Assembly (NCBI GenBank): GCA_900095095.1
Contig: FMBT01000348.1
Coordinates: forward strand, 186,001 to 250,000
Origin: Fragilariopsis cylindrus CCMP1102
Taxonomy: Eukaryota; Bacillariophyta; Bacillariophyceae; Bacillariales; Bacillariaceae
Direction of reading: 5' to 3'
Length of the DNA: 64,000 nucleotides
The notes under the pieces were generated by a model, which saw nothing but the letters and a program-made list of their open reading frames with translations, had not been told where the DNA came from and searched no databases. A program made the position numbers and the translations under genes. Positions 47,930-59,194 of the stretch are shown piece after piece (within the stretch, counting starts at the first letter, position 1; every line of letters begins with the position of its first letter).

Positions 47930-49714
47930 ATGCCGCCCAACGACAGAAGTAAGACGAAGGTTGTCGATCCCCTCCGCGAATTTCTTGAAACCGTAACCAC
48001 AAGACTTGAAGCATTGGAATTACATTGTGGAATTTCCACAATGCAGCTCATCTTCGTCGTCGTCGTCAGCTCAGGCCCTATCGGGCTCCAATAGTCACGG
48101 ATTACAAAAGACTCCGTCTTCTCGATACATAGCAGGCTCTGGTACGTTTGACATGGCTTAATCATGCCCGGCTTGATGTTGCTGTTGAATTGATACTGAT
48201 GTTTATTTTTTGTTCATTACATACTATTTTGTTGATTGATAGCTTTCTAATCGTCGTTGTTTTTCCACTCATTCATTATTAACCTTTCAAAATCAACAAC
48301 TCGAATGATCGATACGAACAATCACACAAAAATAGCGATCGAATCTCCGGGTATAAAGTCATTCGATAAGTACTACAATACACATGTTTACAAATGTGCC
48401 GATAGTTGTGATGACTTACAAATGGGCGAGATTGGAAAATTATTTACCAATGTTTTTGAAGGGATGCGTTATGTTGTCGTCTTGGCGGCGAGGTCGAAGC
48501 AACCCACCGATATTTCTGAGATTCTACCTCATTTAAAGGCTATGACGGAACCGATGGGTGAAATTCGGAAATTGCGCTTGAAGCGAGAGTTCGACAATCA
48601 TCAAAAGGCGATCATGGAAATGATGGCGTGCTGTTCGTGGGTGACCTGTCAAGCGCCTTCACAATTACCGGCACCATTCGTTCGAGAATGTGTCGGATCC
48701 AGTGATTTTTGGTCTAATAGAATTCGCAAGGAATTTAAAGGGAAAGATGATGAAAAGTCCAAACTACACTTGGCCTTTTGTGACAACCTCAAGGCAACGT
48801 TATTGGAGTTGGTAAATTATATAACAGAATATCACAAGATTGGTCTCACGTTCAATCCGAAGGGTGTTTCATTGGCGGAAGCATCAATTCGAATGACAGA
48901 CAATCCGATGCAGGATGCAGCAGTCGAAGCTAACCGTAAGAAGGACAAGCAGGCAAACAAGAAAAATCAGGATCTTGGTACCACCGTCAAGGTAGGCAAC
49001 ATGCTTGGTCTTGTTAGTGAATTGGTGAACCGTCGCTCAGATGATGGATCATCAGCAGCTACGGGATTACGAAAAGTTTCAAAAGATCAACAAACGTGGC
49101 GAAAAGAATTCAAGGGCAGTGAAAAGAAGGTAGAAAACGTCATCGCAGCAACTTCTCCCTCGTCGTCCGCCGGTCCGAAGAAATTACCGAGGAAGAAAAA
49201 GGTGGGTCTTCCTGTTCTTGAATACCAAGAAAGAGGAACCAAATGGATCATCGAGAATCACGATAAGGAAACTGCTAAATCCGTTTCGGACACTGGTATA
49301 TTGGAAGTGGAGATTACGGATCCTAAACAACAAGTTTATATCTATAATTGTGAAGAAGTTACCATCAAAGTGAAAGGACTGAAATTCAAATCGATTATTG
49401 TTGATAAATGTACGAAGGTCAATGTTATTTTCCCTACTATTATCAGTGGTTGTGAAATCGTCAATAGTAAAAAGATTGCCGCACAGAGTGACGGTGTATG
49501 CCCGGTATTTACAATCGACAAGACCGTTGGTGTTTCAGTATATTTGAGTAAGGAATCAGCAGCCACTTCGTCCTTCACAACTAGTATGAGTTCCGAGATG
49601 AATGTTTCGATTCCAGACGGAGATGATTATAAAGAAATACCGATCCCGGAACAATTCGTCCACAAAATTACTGCTGGTGGTTTGTCGTCTGATGTTTCCG
49701 AGTTATATAGATAA
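47930..49714 (+). CDS. CAP1: Cyclase-associated protein (CAP/Srv2), actin-monomer recycling
   Basis: Two exons, 47930-48141 and 48336-49714. Exon 1 has the N-terminal oligomerisation segment (VDPLREFLETVTTRLEALEL) and a poly-Ser stretch; a frame change near 48040 separates them. Exon 2 carries the helical folded domain (SFDKYYNTHVYKCADSCDDL; AIMEMMACCSWVTCQAPSQL), a Lys-rich linker with a short Pro/Lys motif (KKLPRKKKVGLP) where WH2/Pro motifs are usually found, and the beta-helix CARP domain (WIIENHD...VYIYNCEEVTIKVKG...CTKVNVIF). CAP recharges ADP-actin with ATP and works with cofilin. The phase-1 intron fits the frame of the poly-Ser segment, which supports the exon 1 model. Confidence 0.88.
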
Positions 49715-49722
49715 GTCGAGTC

Positions 49723-49973
49723 ACCATGTCGTTCTGATGATGAAGAAAACGAAATGACCCGATAAGTAAGTATCTGATGCGTACAAGCGCTTGTTCGGAA
49801 GATTAATGACAGTTGCCCTCTATGTCGCACAGTCGTCACCATGTCGTTCTGATGATGAAGAATAACTCGATAAGTATGTATCTAATGCGTATATTTTAAT
49901 GTGACAATTTGCGACACCGCAATATCATGCAAGTAATTGTTCGGCAAATTGAATGACAATTGCCCTCTATAGT
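49723..49973. repeat. Tandem duplication of the CAP 3' flank
   Basis: Copy 1 (49723-49826) and copy 2 (49836-49973) share CACCATGTCGTTCTGATGAT, GAT-AAGTA-GTATCT-ATGCGTA, a TTGTTCGG(A/C)A block and CA(G/A)TTGCCCTCTAT. Copy 2 has ~40 extra bases in the middle. Confidence 0.8.
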
Positions 49974-50292
49974 AATCATAGCTGTATCATAAACAAAACA
50001 CTCGTAGCTATTCTATAATGTAGTAGTTACAATTTGTTACCATAGATTATATCTAGTAGTATTGAATACATGGTACTTCAATGGTAGTAGTTATATATGT
50101 ATGTCATAAGGAGACGTGAATAATTAAAACGTCTATACAGTTGGGTCGATAAAGAATGAATTCGAGCCCCGCTACTGGTCATCCAGAGATCAAGGATGCG
50201 AGTGAGTGTGTCTTTTTGTTTTCAATTAATCTCTTACCAGCACGATACCCAAGCAAAATTATATTTCTTTCCAATGCTGTAGACCTAAGAGA

Positions 50293-50310
50293 CCCCCCCC
50301 CCCCCCCCCC
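50293..50310. repeat. C18 homopolymer
   Basis: Eighteen consecutive C, followed by TACCCCGGGG. The minus strand carries an uninterrupted G18, able to form G-quadruplex or slipped structures. Confidence 0.95.
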
Positions 50311-50496
50311 TACCCCGGGGCTATCAATACAGTCTGATTTATTGGTCAATTTACACGCGTACTGCTGTGTACCTTATTTGACTCAAGTCGATGCCATGTT
50401 TTGCAGAAGATCAGTACCCACTGTGAGATGAGACTGATGAATTATACCCAATTATTTGACACATGAAAATAAATACTGCCGCAAATAGATAGATGA

Positions 50497-51790
50497 TCAA
50501 TATGGAGGTGACATTACGTGTTTGAGTAATACAGCTTTATCGTGAGTTTCCCCTGTCGCCGCGTCTTCGTCATCTAAAAAGGTGATTGTGACGAACATCC
50601 CTCCTCCAGCAGCTTTCCGTGGTTGTTGTGCAATAGTACCCTGATAAAAGGAGGTCGTATCCGGGTAGACGGCAAATACCACATCTCCCGAACGTATATT
50701 TCTCATACGTTCTAAAATAATGACAGATGATGCGGGGAGGTTGAACACTTTACAAAAGAGATTATTTGGGTGGAGGCGAGAAAAGAAGAAGAAGAAGCCT
50801 TGTAAGCACAATAGCGAAGTAACAAGGAAGCAAAACATCGTAACCCCGATTCCTCACGACAATAATATTCATCACGAAAATATAACTGTATGATGATGAT
50901 ATAGGACTATATATATACATATGTACATATGTATATATATAACTTCCTATATCTATGATAGCTATTATGCACGTACCCTTGTTACTTTCAACATCCTCGT
51001 CGCTTAGGGTGAACATTCCTGTTTTTGGATCGTGTGTGACAACCTTTGCTAAAATCCAATCGGATGTCCCAGGAACTTGTATAGCTGCAAGATCGTTTAG
51101 TTTTGGGGCACCTCTACCCCTACCAACCGTTCTAGATGATGATGACGTCCCCGTTCCTGTCGCCGATAATCCTGCTGCTGTTGAGGCTAACTGGTTCATC
51201 GTAGCTGTAGCATTTGATGGATGATGATGATGGAAATCGGGTCCATTTCTCGTCGATAAGGATAATTCCATTTCCCTTTGCCTTAAATCTGCATCGAGTT
51301 TCTGATATAAGTTGTCTATCATTTTGTAGGTTTGTTTTGCGATCTCTACCTTCTCCTCGGCTTGCTGTAATGAATCTGCTCGCAACGATTCAATTTGTGA
51401 CAGTGTTGTCGGTTCGTGAACATACGCCATTAATTCTTCAGTGGTTGGGATTACGACAGGTAGTTCTTCGTCTCGTGGAACCATTTTTTCGTCGTCGTCG
51501 TCGTCGTCGTCATCGTCATCGTTTTTATTATTATCACTTCTAATGTCGTCATTATTCGACAACACACGTACCCCTTCGCCATCGACTACTTCCAAACGCC
51601 CAATCTTATCTTCCACCCGACGGATATAATCTAATTGCAACCTCATCGTCTCATCCATTAATGTTGAACAAGAACCGTCCATATCTTTCATGAGATCGAG
51701 ATTCCGCCGTAGCTCTGCGGGTAGAGTCGAAAGACTCTCAATGAAGCCTTCTAGATATGTTTCACCGTCAACTAAACTTCCAGATGACAT
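50497..51790 (-). CDS. ING N-terminal domain joined to SGF29 tandem Tudor domain
   Basis: Two exons on the minus strand, 51790-50977 and 50747-50497, phase-1 intron. Residues 1-70 and 130-185 are the ING histone-binding helices (YLEGFIESLSTLPAELRRNL; EKVEIAKQTYKMIDNLYQKL), split by an acidic Asp-rich insert. The C-terminal half is an SGF29-type tandem Tudor domain (LAAIQVPGTSDWILAKVVTH; then GDVVFAVYPDTTSFYQGTI and FLDDEDAATGE). No PHD finger is present. SGF29 is the SAGA/ATAC reader of H3K4me2/3; ING proteins anchor HAT or HDAC complexes and normally read H3K4me3 with a PHD finger. So this is probably a chromatin-complex subunit that reads H3K4 methylation by the Tudor pair. Confidence 0.85.
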
Positions 51791-52428
51791 GTTAAATTTA
51801 ATTTATTTATCGGCATAGCCTTTCTGTCTCTAGTTTCAAGTTGGTCACTCACTCACTTATTTGAAGATATACTGTATATTGTTTAGAAGAATAATGCAAA
51901 ATCTACGCAGTAGAGCAGTATTAATTTCTTGATGCTTAAACCTTAAGTACTTCCTCCGAGCAGCGCACATTGTTCACGAGGTAAGCCAAGATAATATTTT
52001 AACGCGCTAGATAACGCTAAAATACGCACCTTTTTGGCAGAAAAAAAAGTACGATAGAAATTTAGAATTTAGGCAATAAAAGGACGGAGAATGAGTGATT
52101 TGAAACGACGCTTTTATTTATTATTTATTATTTATTATTTTCCTCTCAAAGCACTCACTCTCCATGCTTTTGCGCACCTTAAAATATCATGATGGCTTAC
52201 CCCGTAGACAATGTGCGCTGCCCGGAGGAAGTACTGTAGGCCTGAAGATCAAAAAAATTGATACGAAAAGAAAAAAAATAAAGAAAAATCGTCTCCCCCA
52301 CCAAACCTTCAGTTTTTTTTTGTTGAAAATATAAAATCTTTTTTAGTTAGACCGACAGACTGACTACTTACCGTACTGTAACACATTCGAACATGTACTA
52401 TGTTCAATGTAAAACATAAACATGCAAC
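51791..52428. other. Divergent intergenic region holding an inverted repeat
   Basis: It contains the ~56-base inverted-repeat arms at 51947-52002 and 52179-52234 (listed separately) and a TTATTTA microsatellite at 52113-52140. The remainder is promoter and 5' UTR of the flanking genes. Confidence 0.6.
51947..52234. repeat. Inverted repeat, 56-base arms, ~176-base spacer
   Basis: The left arm (51947-52002) and the reverse complement of the right arm (52179-52234) agree at about 49 of 56 positions, sharing GTACTTCCTCCG, GCAGCGCACATTGT, GGTAAGCCA and ATATTTTAA. Part of the same sequence recurs at 14194-14217. This points to a dispersed fold-back or MITE family. Confidence 0.75.
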
Positions 52429-53220
52429 ATGAAAAATGAAAAATCCATTCTATGCGGAGATGTAACGTCGGAAGAAACGACAGAAACTGCATTTTTGTTG
52501 CGATTTCACGCCATTTTTTGCCTTGTATCGGCAGTCGCATTGAGAACGTGCCTGATTCATTCGTCGTACGAACAGTACGAACATAATGGTAACATTGGAG
52601 ACGTAAATGGTTGCAACGATGTGGGAAACACTCTATCGCTATTAGTTGCCTATTGGCATACAGTCATATTTGTACAGTCTGTTCGATGGTACCCGCGATT
52701 GTTATCATATTATAGATTTCTTCTTCCCTTCAGCCTATTTCAAGTGCTACCTGATTTGTTCTTGGTTCGGTTTCACAGAACATTGCACTTTCCTATAAAT
52801 GGATCTACTTGGATGATTTGTGACGCCGTTAGTCCATGCATGGCGGGTATGTGGAGCATTCCAGGTTTGATGGTGTTATACTTGTCCTATCCGAACGATA
52901 ATTATAGCACGGATCTATCACGATACTACACAGTTTACGTAAAAGCAACGTGTGCGTCTTTGTTCATTTTAGGATTGGCGGAGCAACTCTTCCCATTCAT
53001 ATGGCACCCTACGGAACAAGTAAAGATCTTCGGATGGGGGAAGGGAATCGCACTATATGTTTTGCCAGCTGAAGCTCTATTAGGACCTACGATCGTCTAC
53101 GCATACCATGTCACCAAAGACGGTCCTTGGTGGTATTCGACGATTGGTGCCGCAATGACCATGTTGGTTTACACTGGAGCGTTGTCAATTGGGTTGCTAG
53201 CAATTGAAGTCTTGTCTTAG
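52429..53220 (+). CDS. Multipass membrane protein of unknown function
   Basis: A single frame of 263 residues with about seven hydrophobic segments, for example FHAIFCLVSAVALRTCL, LSLLVAYWHTVIFVQSV, GMWSIPGLMVLYLSY, ASLFILGLAEQLFPFIW and MTMLVYTGALSIGLLAI. Conserved-looking loops contain HPTEQVKIFGWGKGIALYVLP. The spacing resembles a seven-helix integral protein, but I cannot name the family. There is no plastid-type presequence, so ER or plasma membrane is likely. Confidence 0.6.
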   Translation: MKNEKSILCGDVTSEETTETAFLLRFHAIFCLVSAVALRTCLIHSSYEQYEHNGNIGDVNGCNDVGNTLSLLVAYWHTVIFVQSVRWYPRLLSYYRFLLPFSLFQVLPDLFLVRFHRTLHFPINGSTWMICDAVSPCMAGMWSIPGLMVLYLSYPNDNYSTDLSRYYTVYVKATCASLFILGLAEQLFPFIWHPTEQVKIFGWGKGIALYVLPAEALLGPTIVYAYHVTKDGPWWYSTIGAAMTMLVYTGALSIGLLAIEVLS

Positions 53221-54918
53221 CGGGATCACACAACAATATGTAAATAAGTGGGCGGCAAATGTAAAGATGTGCTTTCACCATACTGTGGTATTGCATTCAT
53301 CATGGTTCCCATCACATCTGCACTATATTGAGATAATAAAAAAATATGAACACTTTATTCCGGTGTTTACTTATATTATGAGTACACTGTATCCACCAAA
53401 ATGCTTCCGAAATAAGAATAGTATGATTCACTATATAGAAATTCCTGTAAATAGATGCAGCCACAGAAAATGACAAATTACCTTTCACTCCACTATATAA
53501 ACAGCTCATAGACTACAAAACAACGTCATGATATCTCACACGGAGGTTACTAATTATTAATTATCTTTACATTGACCTACTAGGCTGCATGTCTTCTATT
53601 AAAAAGTACAAGTTCCACTGTGAATTATAAAGCTCATATTGAATGAAATATTTTCAGAGGCAGTACTTTCACTATCAGCATCAACATTGAATGAACATGA
53701 ATAGTACATTATTGTTGTTTCTATTCAAAAGTAAGTGTCTCAGCTTGATAACATCTTATTATGCTCTGATATCTGGTGCATCCTCTACTTGCGAAAATGA
53801 TAGGGGTCTGCATCCTGCCCATCTTACTTTGAAAGTATATGACATATTATATACAATACAGTGTATTCTTCATCACCACTTGGGCTGCAAATCATCATCA
53901 CTACATATTAGGATATTACTGGAAATGGCATACAGGAGGAATTCATCAATTGCAATGTAAAATGTGCTCATGACAAGAAGCATAAATGGGGTTGACTATG
54001 GAGTGATGTAGCCAATCTGTTTAGTCAATTCATTGACACAATACTTTGGAGGCGTCAATTTGGGAAGCCTTGGTTGGTGTTATGGCACTCAGTATCACAT
54101 AACAAAAAAGAAGGTGTTGTTGGAATTATGATACTGGCAATCCAGGAATGGCAAAAGTGGGGATGTTTCCATGGTTACAGCTCAAGATAGGTGTCCTTAC
54201 TACGGTATTGTAGTGTAAACATAGATTTTTTTAAGTTCAAAAAAAAAATTTAACAGTTCTAGTCTTTTAACACGGGTACATATAGTACTAAATTCATCTG
54301 CTACTGCAAACTTTTCCTGTTGAAATTTATCCAAGAGATAGGCAGAACAAGAATACAGCTTACATGTAGAACCATGCATAAGATGATTTTCTATTTATTG
54401 ATGAGATTTGATTTGATAGTACTATTCTGGTGCATACTATCCCTCACAAGCATTAGTAGAACATAAACAATATTAATTTTTTACTTATACACAAAGCATT
54501 GCTAGAAATATTAATAAGATTAGGATTCTGCTGTTTTCGATCTAGCTAGAGATTAAATGCAAGGAAAGAAATTTGGTATGCGTCTTCTCTCTGTATATGT
54601 GTGTGTATCACTACGTTGGTAAAAATATCAATATCAAGTTTGTGCGTAATACTAACCCCCTGAAAGGGAAAAATTATATATAATTAGCGACATCACAGTA
54701 GATGTATTATTCTCTATTATTTACTTGGTAACCGCTATCAAAAGTCTTCTTCCCTATCGTAGTTCAATTTTCATAATAATATCTTCACCCATCTTCTTCA
54801 AATTCTGTTCAGTTCAAATAAATATGTGTATCTTTCTTGTTCTTAAATTAAAAGGTTCCGCAATCACCGTGTAATGTTATATAACATGCCACAAAGAGAA
54901 AAACGAATGGTATTTTTT
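53221..54918. other. Intergenic stretch, no gene supported
   Basis: AT-rich with only short ORFs (longest 89 codons at 53691-53960, no motif). No repeat with clear boundaries was found. Confidence 0.5.
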
Positions 54919-55389
54919 TTACCATTGTTGTTGACCTCCTTGTTGACCACCATCACCTCCGTAACCACCTCCTTGCTGCGGCTGTTGACCGTAGCCACCA
55001 CCTTGTGGTGCATATTGCTGCTGTTGACCATAGCCGCCGCCTTGCGGTTGACCGTAGCCACCACCTTGCGGTTGACCGTAGCCGCCTTGGTTTTGGCCGC
55101 CAAAGCCACCACCTCCACGGCCACCACCACCGTAGCCACCACCACCTTGTTGTTGTCTTGGTTGTCTAGGAGTACCGTCACCACTACCTGTTACGTTGGT
55201 GGCAGACCACTTCTGCTTCTGGTCATCGAACTGCTTATCGAACGTTACTGTCTCGCTCTCGTTCAAAGATTTGAATCCATCCTTCATGATTTGGGAGTAA
55301 TGAACGAAAACATCCTCACTGCCATCAGCGGGAGTAATAAATCCAAAGCCTTTATTGCTAAAGAACTTAACGGTACCTTGAAGTGACAT
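54919..55389 (-). CDS. Cold-shock-domain RNA-binding protein with Gly/Gln-rich tail
   Basis: A single exon, 156 residues. Residues 1-70 are a cold-shock domain with both nucleic-acid-binding motifs ([16 protein letters not shown] as RNP1, DVFVHYSQI as RNP2). The tail is a [13 protein letters not shown]-type low-complexity repeat, like plant glycine-rich CSD proteins and prone to phase separation. It probably acts as an RNA chaperone in the nucleus or cytosol. Codon use in the tail (GGC/GGT, CAA) is regular and the frame is clean. Confidence 0.92.
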   Translation of the reverse strand: MSLQGTVKFFSNKGFGFITPADGSEDVFVHYSQIMKDGFKSLNESETVTFDKQFDDQKQKWSATNVTGSGDGTPRQPRQQQGGGGYGGGGRGGGGFGGQNQGGYGQPQGGGYGQPQGGGYGQQQQYAPQGGGYGQQPQQGGGYGGDGGQQGGQQQW

Positions 55390-57941
55390 CTTATTTCAAA
55401 AAAGTTAATACTACTAGTAATACTCTAACGTTGTAGAAGTAATGGCACAAGTCTGTGATCTTGCCAAAACAACCGAAGAGAGCACTTAAAATAAAACTGC
55501 ACCTACCGCGTACACACAACGCGAATAAACACAGCATACTTCTATCCTAAAGGCTCCACCAATTAAAACAGTACAGTAACGGGCGTTAGCACATTTTGTA
55601 CATATTAAAGGCGATACATACTGATGGTCTATCAGACGTGCGCAACACCACACGATCAAGAACGATCAGAGCAATCTCGCAGATACTACTTTTTTACCGG
55701 TAGACAGACAGACAGAATTTGCAAGATTTAAATGTACAGTTTAGTAGCCCTACTGTATTTGAATTATAACCCTCTAACCATAAATAAGCGTGGGTGCAAG
55801 GAAGGAGTAATGATGATGGCCACATAACATTTTTCCTGAGCATGACAAGATAATAGTATGTCAAGTGAATTACAAAATAGCATAATAGCAAATGAATCAT
55901 AGAAATATAAGTAGTCCATCAGTATAGATACCCCTTTTTTAGGAAATATAAAAGTTGAGTGCTTTTTTTTACTATGCGCATTTACAAGGCTATCTATGCT
56001 ATTGTACCTTTGCTTCCCAAACACCAACAGCAACAACTGATTGATCGTTTTTATTGAGTGAAAATGAATTAGGATGAATCAATTGGTCACAGTGAAAAGT
56101 AAATTAATTAATGATAGACACAGGTCATGGTCCAGTCCTGAGTAACTAGTGACAGGCAGAATTGTAACATTTTGAGAACTCAAAGCATGAGCTATGATGA
56201 GAGCAGAGCAGTGTGGTTTGGGAAGAGCTATACAGCCAATTTGTACAAAAAATCCAACACACCACCTGATTATTATAGTAAAATAAATTAGGTCAAATCA
56301 TAATAATAACTACACTAGAGGGTGCGGAATTCCTATTCCTTCGTGGTGAAACTGCTTGCGCACAAAAAAACACACATCATATTCCAAACACATATGAAAA
56401 AACGCACAAATTACCCGGAACTAATACTTATACATACTTTTGAACAGCAATAACAATATTTGACTGACTGATCAATTGAATTCAAATAAATCATGCCATA
56501 GTAATGTGAACGGAAAGATGGAGATCATGGTCCACCCAGTGGCATAGAGGTAGGCGTGACTGTTATTTATTTGATGAGAGTTGATTAAACAGCACACACA
56601 TTACTTTTTCTGCTTCAGAAGCACGTCAAACATACCTTTGACAATGGGTCCTTTCTTAAGGCTCTAACAATAAAACCAACTGCACGTTTCTCGATATACT
56701 AATGAATAGTTACATTAGATGATACTGTAACTAATAATCAAATATTACTGTGCGTACTTTTGTCCTGATGATACTATACTATCTATGTAATATTTTGATT
56801 TCCTCACTGCTTCTAGAGGATGTTTCAAGAAGAAGCGATCATCAAGTAGAGTACTTCCAGTAATAAAGAAATCAAACATAAGGTTAATCATTTGATATCA
56901 ACATTGTACAACAAATTGGGAAAGAAGCGATCAACTAGCAGAGACAAACAGCATTGGAGGTAGGAAAGCAGATAATTGATGACAGATTTGGAGATGAACC
57001 TAAGTAATAAATAAATGTAGAATAAATTTGGCGGTAGATTGTTGACTTTCTGTCTTTCTAAGACCTAAGGAGCAAAGCTGCAGCTATTAAATAATAAGTT
57101 ATATATAGAGGATGTTTCAGTAAGCATGAAATTGTAGTAAACTATACTGATTCTTTCTAGGAAAGATTTTGGATATCCACATTTTTGTGTGATTCCTATT
57201 TTTCAGGTAGGATGCATACTGGAGCACTGAATAATATAGTGTTTCCCCTCTGTATGCTTCTGAACTAGGTCTGCGCAAAATGTTATGATATTTATTTTGT
57301 TGTGTGATATCTTTTTTTAGGTCTGCCCAAAACATAACAATATTTATACTATTATGATCATTGTGATACAAGTAGTACAGTATGTTAATGCAGTAAGTCT
57401 TTGAAATGAATACAGGGGGGCTCTACAATTTTGTATAATTTCACAGAGTACTATTAGGTACGTGATTAACAATGAAAAGTACAACCGGTTACCATACTTA
57501 ACGTTCCTATTTATTTATACGCAAGACTGTTAGGTATGCTAGCTAAGATCGTTTTTAGTGTTGCTGTCACTGTGGTGTATCAAAACGAGCGGCGAATGAT
57601 AGTTATGATCAAGTAGATTTTTAGTAAGCTAAACTTACTTTATAGGCATATACGAAGTTGGATTTTCACAATCAAAAATCTTCTCTGCTCATTTCAAAGA
57701 CTACCCACACTGTATTTGTCTGCTCATATTGAAACCAAAGTATAGCTCGTAAGCACGTGAGCATCTGAAAGACAAAAATTAGAGACCTTCAACAGCTGTC
57801 ATAACTATCTTTCTTTCTGCGTGTTCCGAGAAGATTCATTATATAAAACGCTGCCTCAAAGCGACTATATATATGTTCTTTCTTGTCTTGGCAGAAAATT
57901 TTGTTGAAGAAAACCTGGCAAAATATGAACCGTGATTAAAG
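55390..57941. other. Intergenic stretch with a retrotransposon fragment
   Basis: No gene supported. It contains the truncated retrotransposon copy at 56814-57119. The remainder is AT-rich with short ORFs only. Confidence 0.55.
56814..57119 (+). mobile_element. Second, shorter copy of the non-LTR retrotransposon, with 14-base target-site duplications
   Basis: TAGAGGATGTTTCA occurs at 56814-56827 and again at 57106-57119, bracketing 278 bases. The insert encodes the last ~60 residues of the same ORF as the 3.4-4.8 kb element (KKRSSSRV... at its start, CAGATTTGGAGATGAACC at its end), now with internal stops. It ends with the same 3' UTR and AATAATAAGTTATATA terminus, in plus orientation. It is an older and more severely 5'-truncated insertion. 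Confidence 0.85.
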
Positions 57942-59194
57942 TCATCTTTTCCTCTTCTCTATCACTTTATTGATCCACTCTATTTCGTGCTTCATGGTTT
58001 CCTCGGCATCGAGTTGTGAAAACAATCCGTGATATCCATCCGCGATGACATTTAATTCTTTTTCATCCGTTGGGGTTTCAGAGTATTTCAGTAATCGTTG
58101 ACTACCACTAAGTGGAACTCCATAATCGTCTGATCCATGATTGATATGAAAAGGAGCGCGAAAAGAAGGAATTATTTCCTTGGCATTTTCTAATGCGGAA
58201 ACTAAACCCACAGCAGTACCCAAGCAAAAGGGCTAAGAGGAAGCAATAAATAAAAACGAGTGAGCACTGAGACGATACGACGATGAGACGATTCAATCAG
58301 ATGCTATGATCTTCTTTAGCAACTTACAATTCCACTTCTCGAAAGTCCATGTATGTTTTTGGGATTGGAATAATACGCTCTCGGTTCGACTTCCTTCCAG
58401 ATCCTTTCGCTAGTAATTGGATGCGGCATGAAAAAGGGTGTCCACGTTGGAAATATTGGTGCTAGGATGTATCGTAAGAACCATAAAATAGGTAAAGGCG
58501 GCAAATCTCCTTCAATTGCGGGACAATTCAAAGCGCAGCCCAAAAAATCTTTTTGTTTGGCTTCGTATAGAATATGCGTCGCATGGAATGCAAGACAGCC
58601 ACCGTATGAATCTCCAGAAAGAAAAATAGGTGTCCCTTCAGCGTGTTCGTTAGAAGCCAGTTTTACAAATCGTATTAAATCGTCTCGATTGATTGTCCAG
58701 TTGGGGATGTAAAACCGTTCTCCTTCTGAAAATCCGTGACCGAGTTGATCATGAGCGTATACGGCATATCCTTCGGCGTTCATCATCCGTATGCGTAATG
58801 CCATGTCAGTGTATCGTCCATCAGAAGAAGATTTCATTCCAAATCCAGATTGTCCATGAATTCCGTGCTGTCGGGCAATGGAAGTAAAATGTATGAGAGG
58901 AGATACGAATATAGTTTTAGTGAGATATGACATGACGAGGCAATATAGGAATATAGGACAATACTACACACACACCCACACCACCTGCCAGACTACTATT
59001 GCTCTAATTGGCGTTCCCTTGTGTGGTAAGTTCTTTCTGTAATGAAGTCTCTTGCCTTCATGGCACGAGTCGAAATAGCCATGGTAGGGATTGTCGAAAA
59101 GGGCGTCTTTCTCTTTAAGCCAATCTTCGTCTGGAAATATTTCCTTTTCAATTTCAATGTTTACAGATTTGTCCCAAATTTTATACGTAGGCAT
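57942..59194 (-). CDS. Alpha/beta hydrolase, monoacylglycerol-lipase-like
   Basis: Three exons on the minus strand, 59194-58985, 58867-58328 and 58232-57942, all phase 0. Features of the lipase family are HGIHGQSG (oxyanion region), YAVYAHDQLGHGFSEG, the nucleophile elbow LSGDSYGGC, the acid region INHGSDDYGVP and the C-terminal His in ADGYHGLF. This is the layout of monoacylglycerol lipases and lysophospholipases (Hydrolase_4). No signal peptide is seen; a hydrophobic stretch (ILWFLRYILAPIFPTW) in the lid may contact membranes. It probably hydrolyses monoacylglycerol or lysophospholipid. Confidence 0.85.

Larger units (their letters stand above)
49715..50496. other. Intergenic region with a tandem duplication and a C18 tract
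   Basis: The 3' flank of CAP is duplicated in tandem (49723-49826 and 49836-49973): both copies begin CACCATGTCGTTCTGATGAT and end GCCCTCTAT. A run of 18 C lies at 50293-50310, followed by TACCCCGGGG. No gene. Confidence 0.75.
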
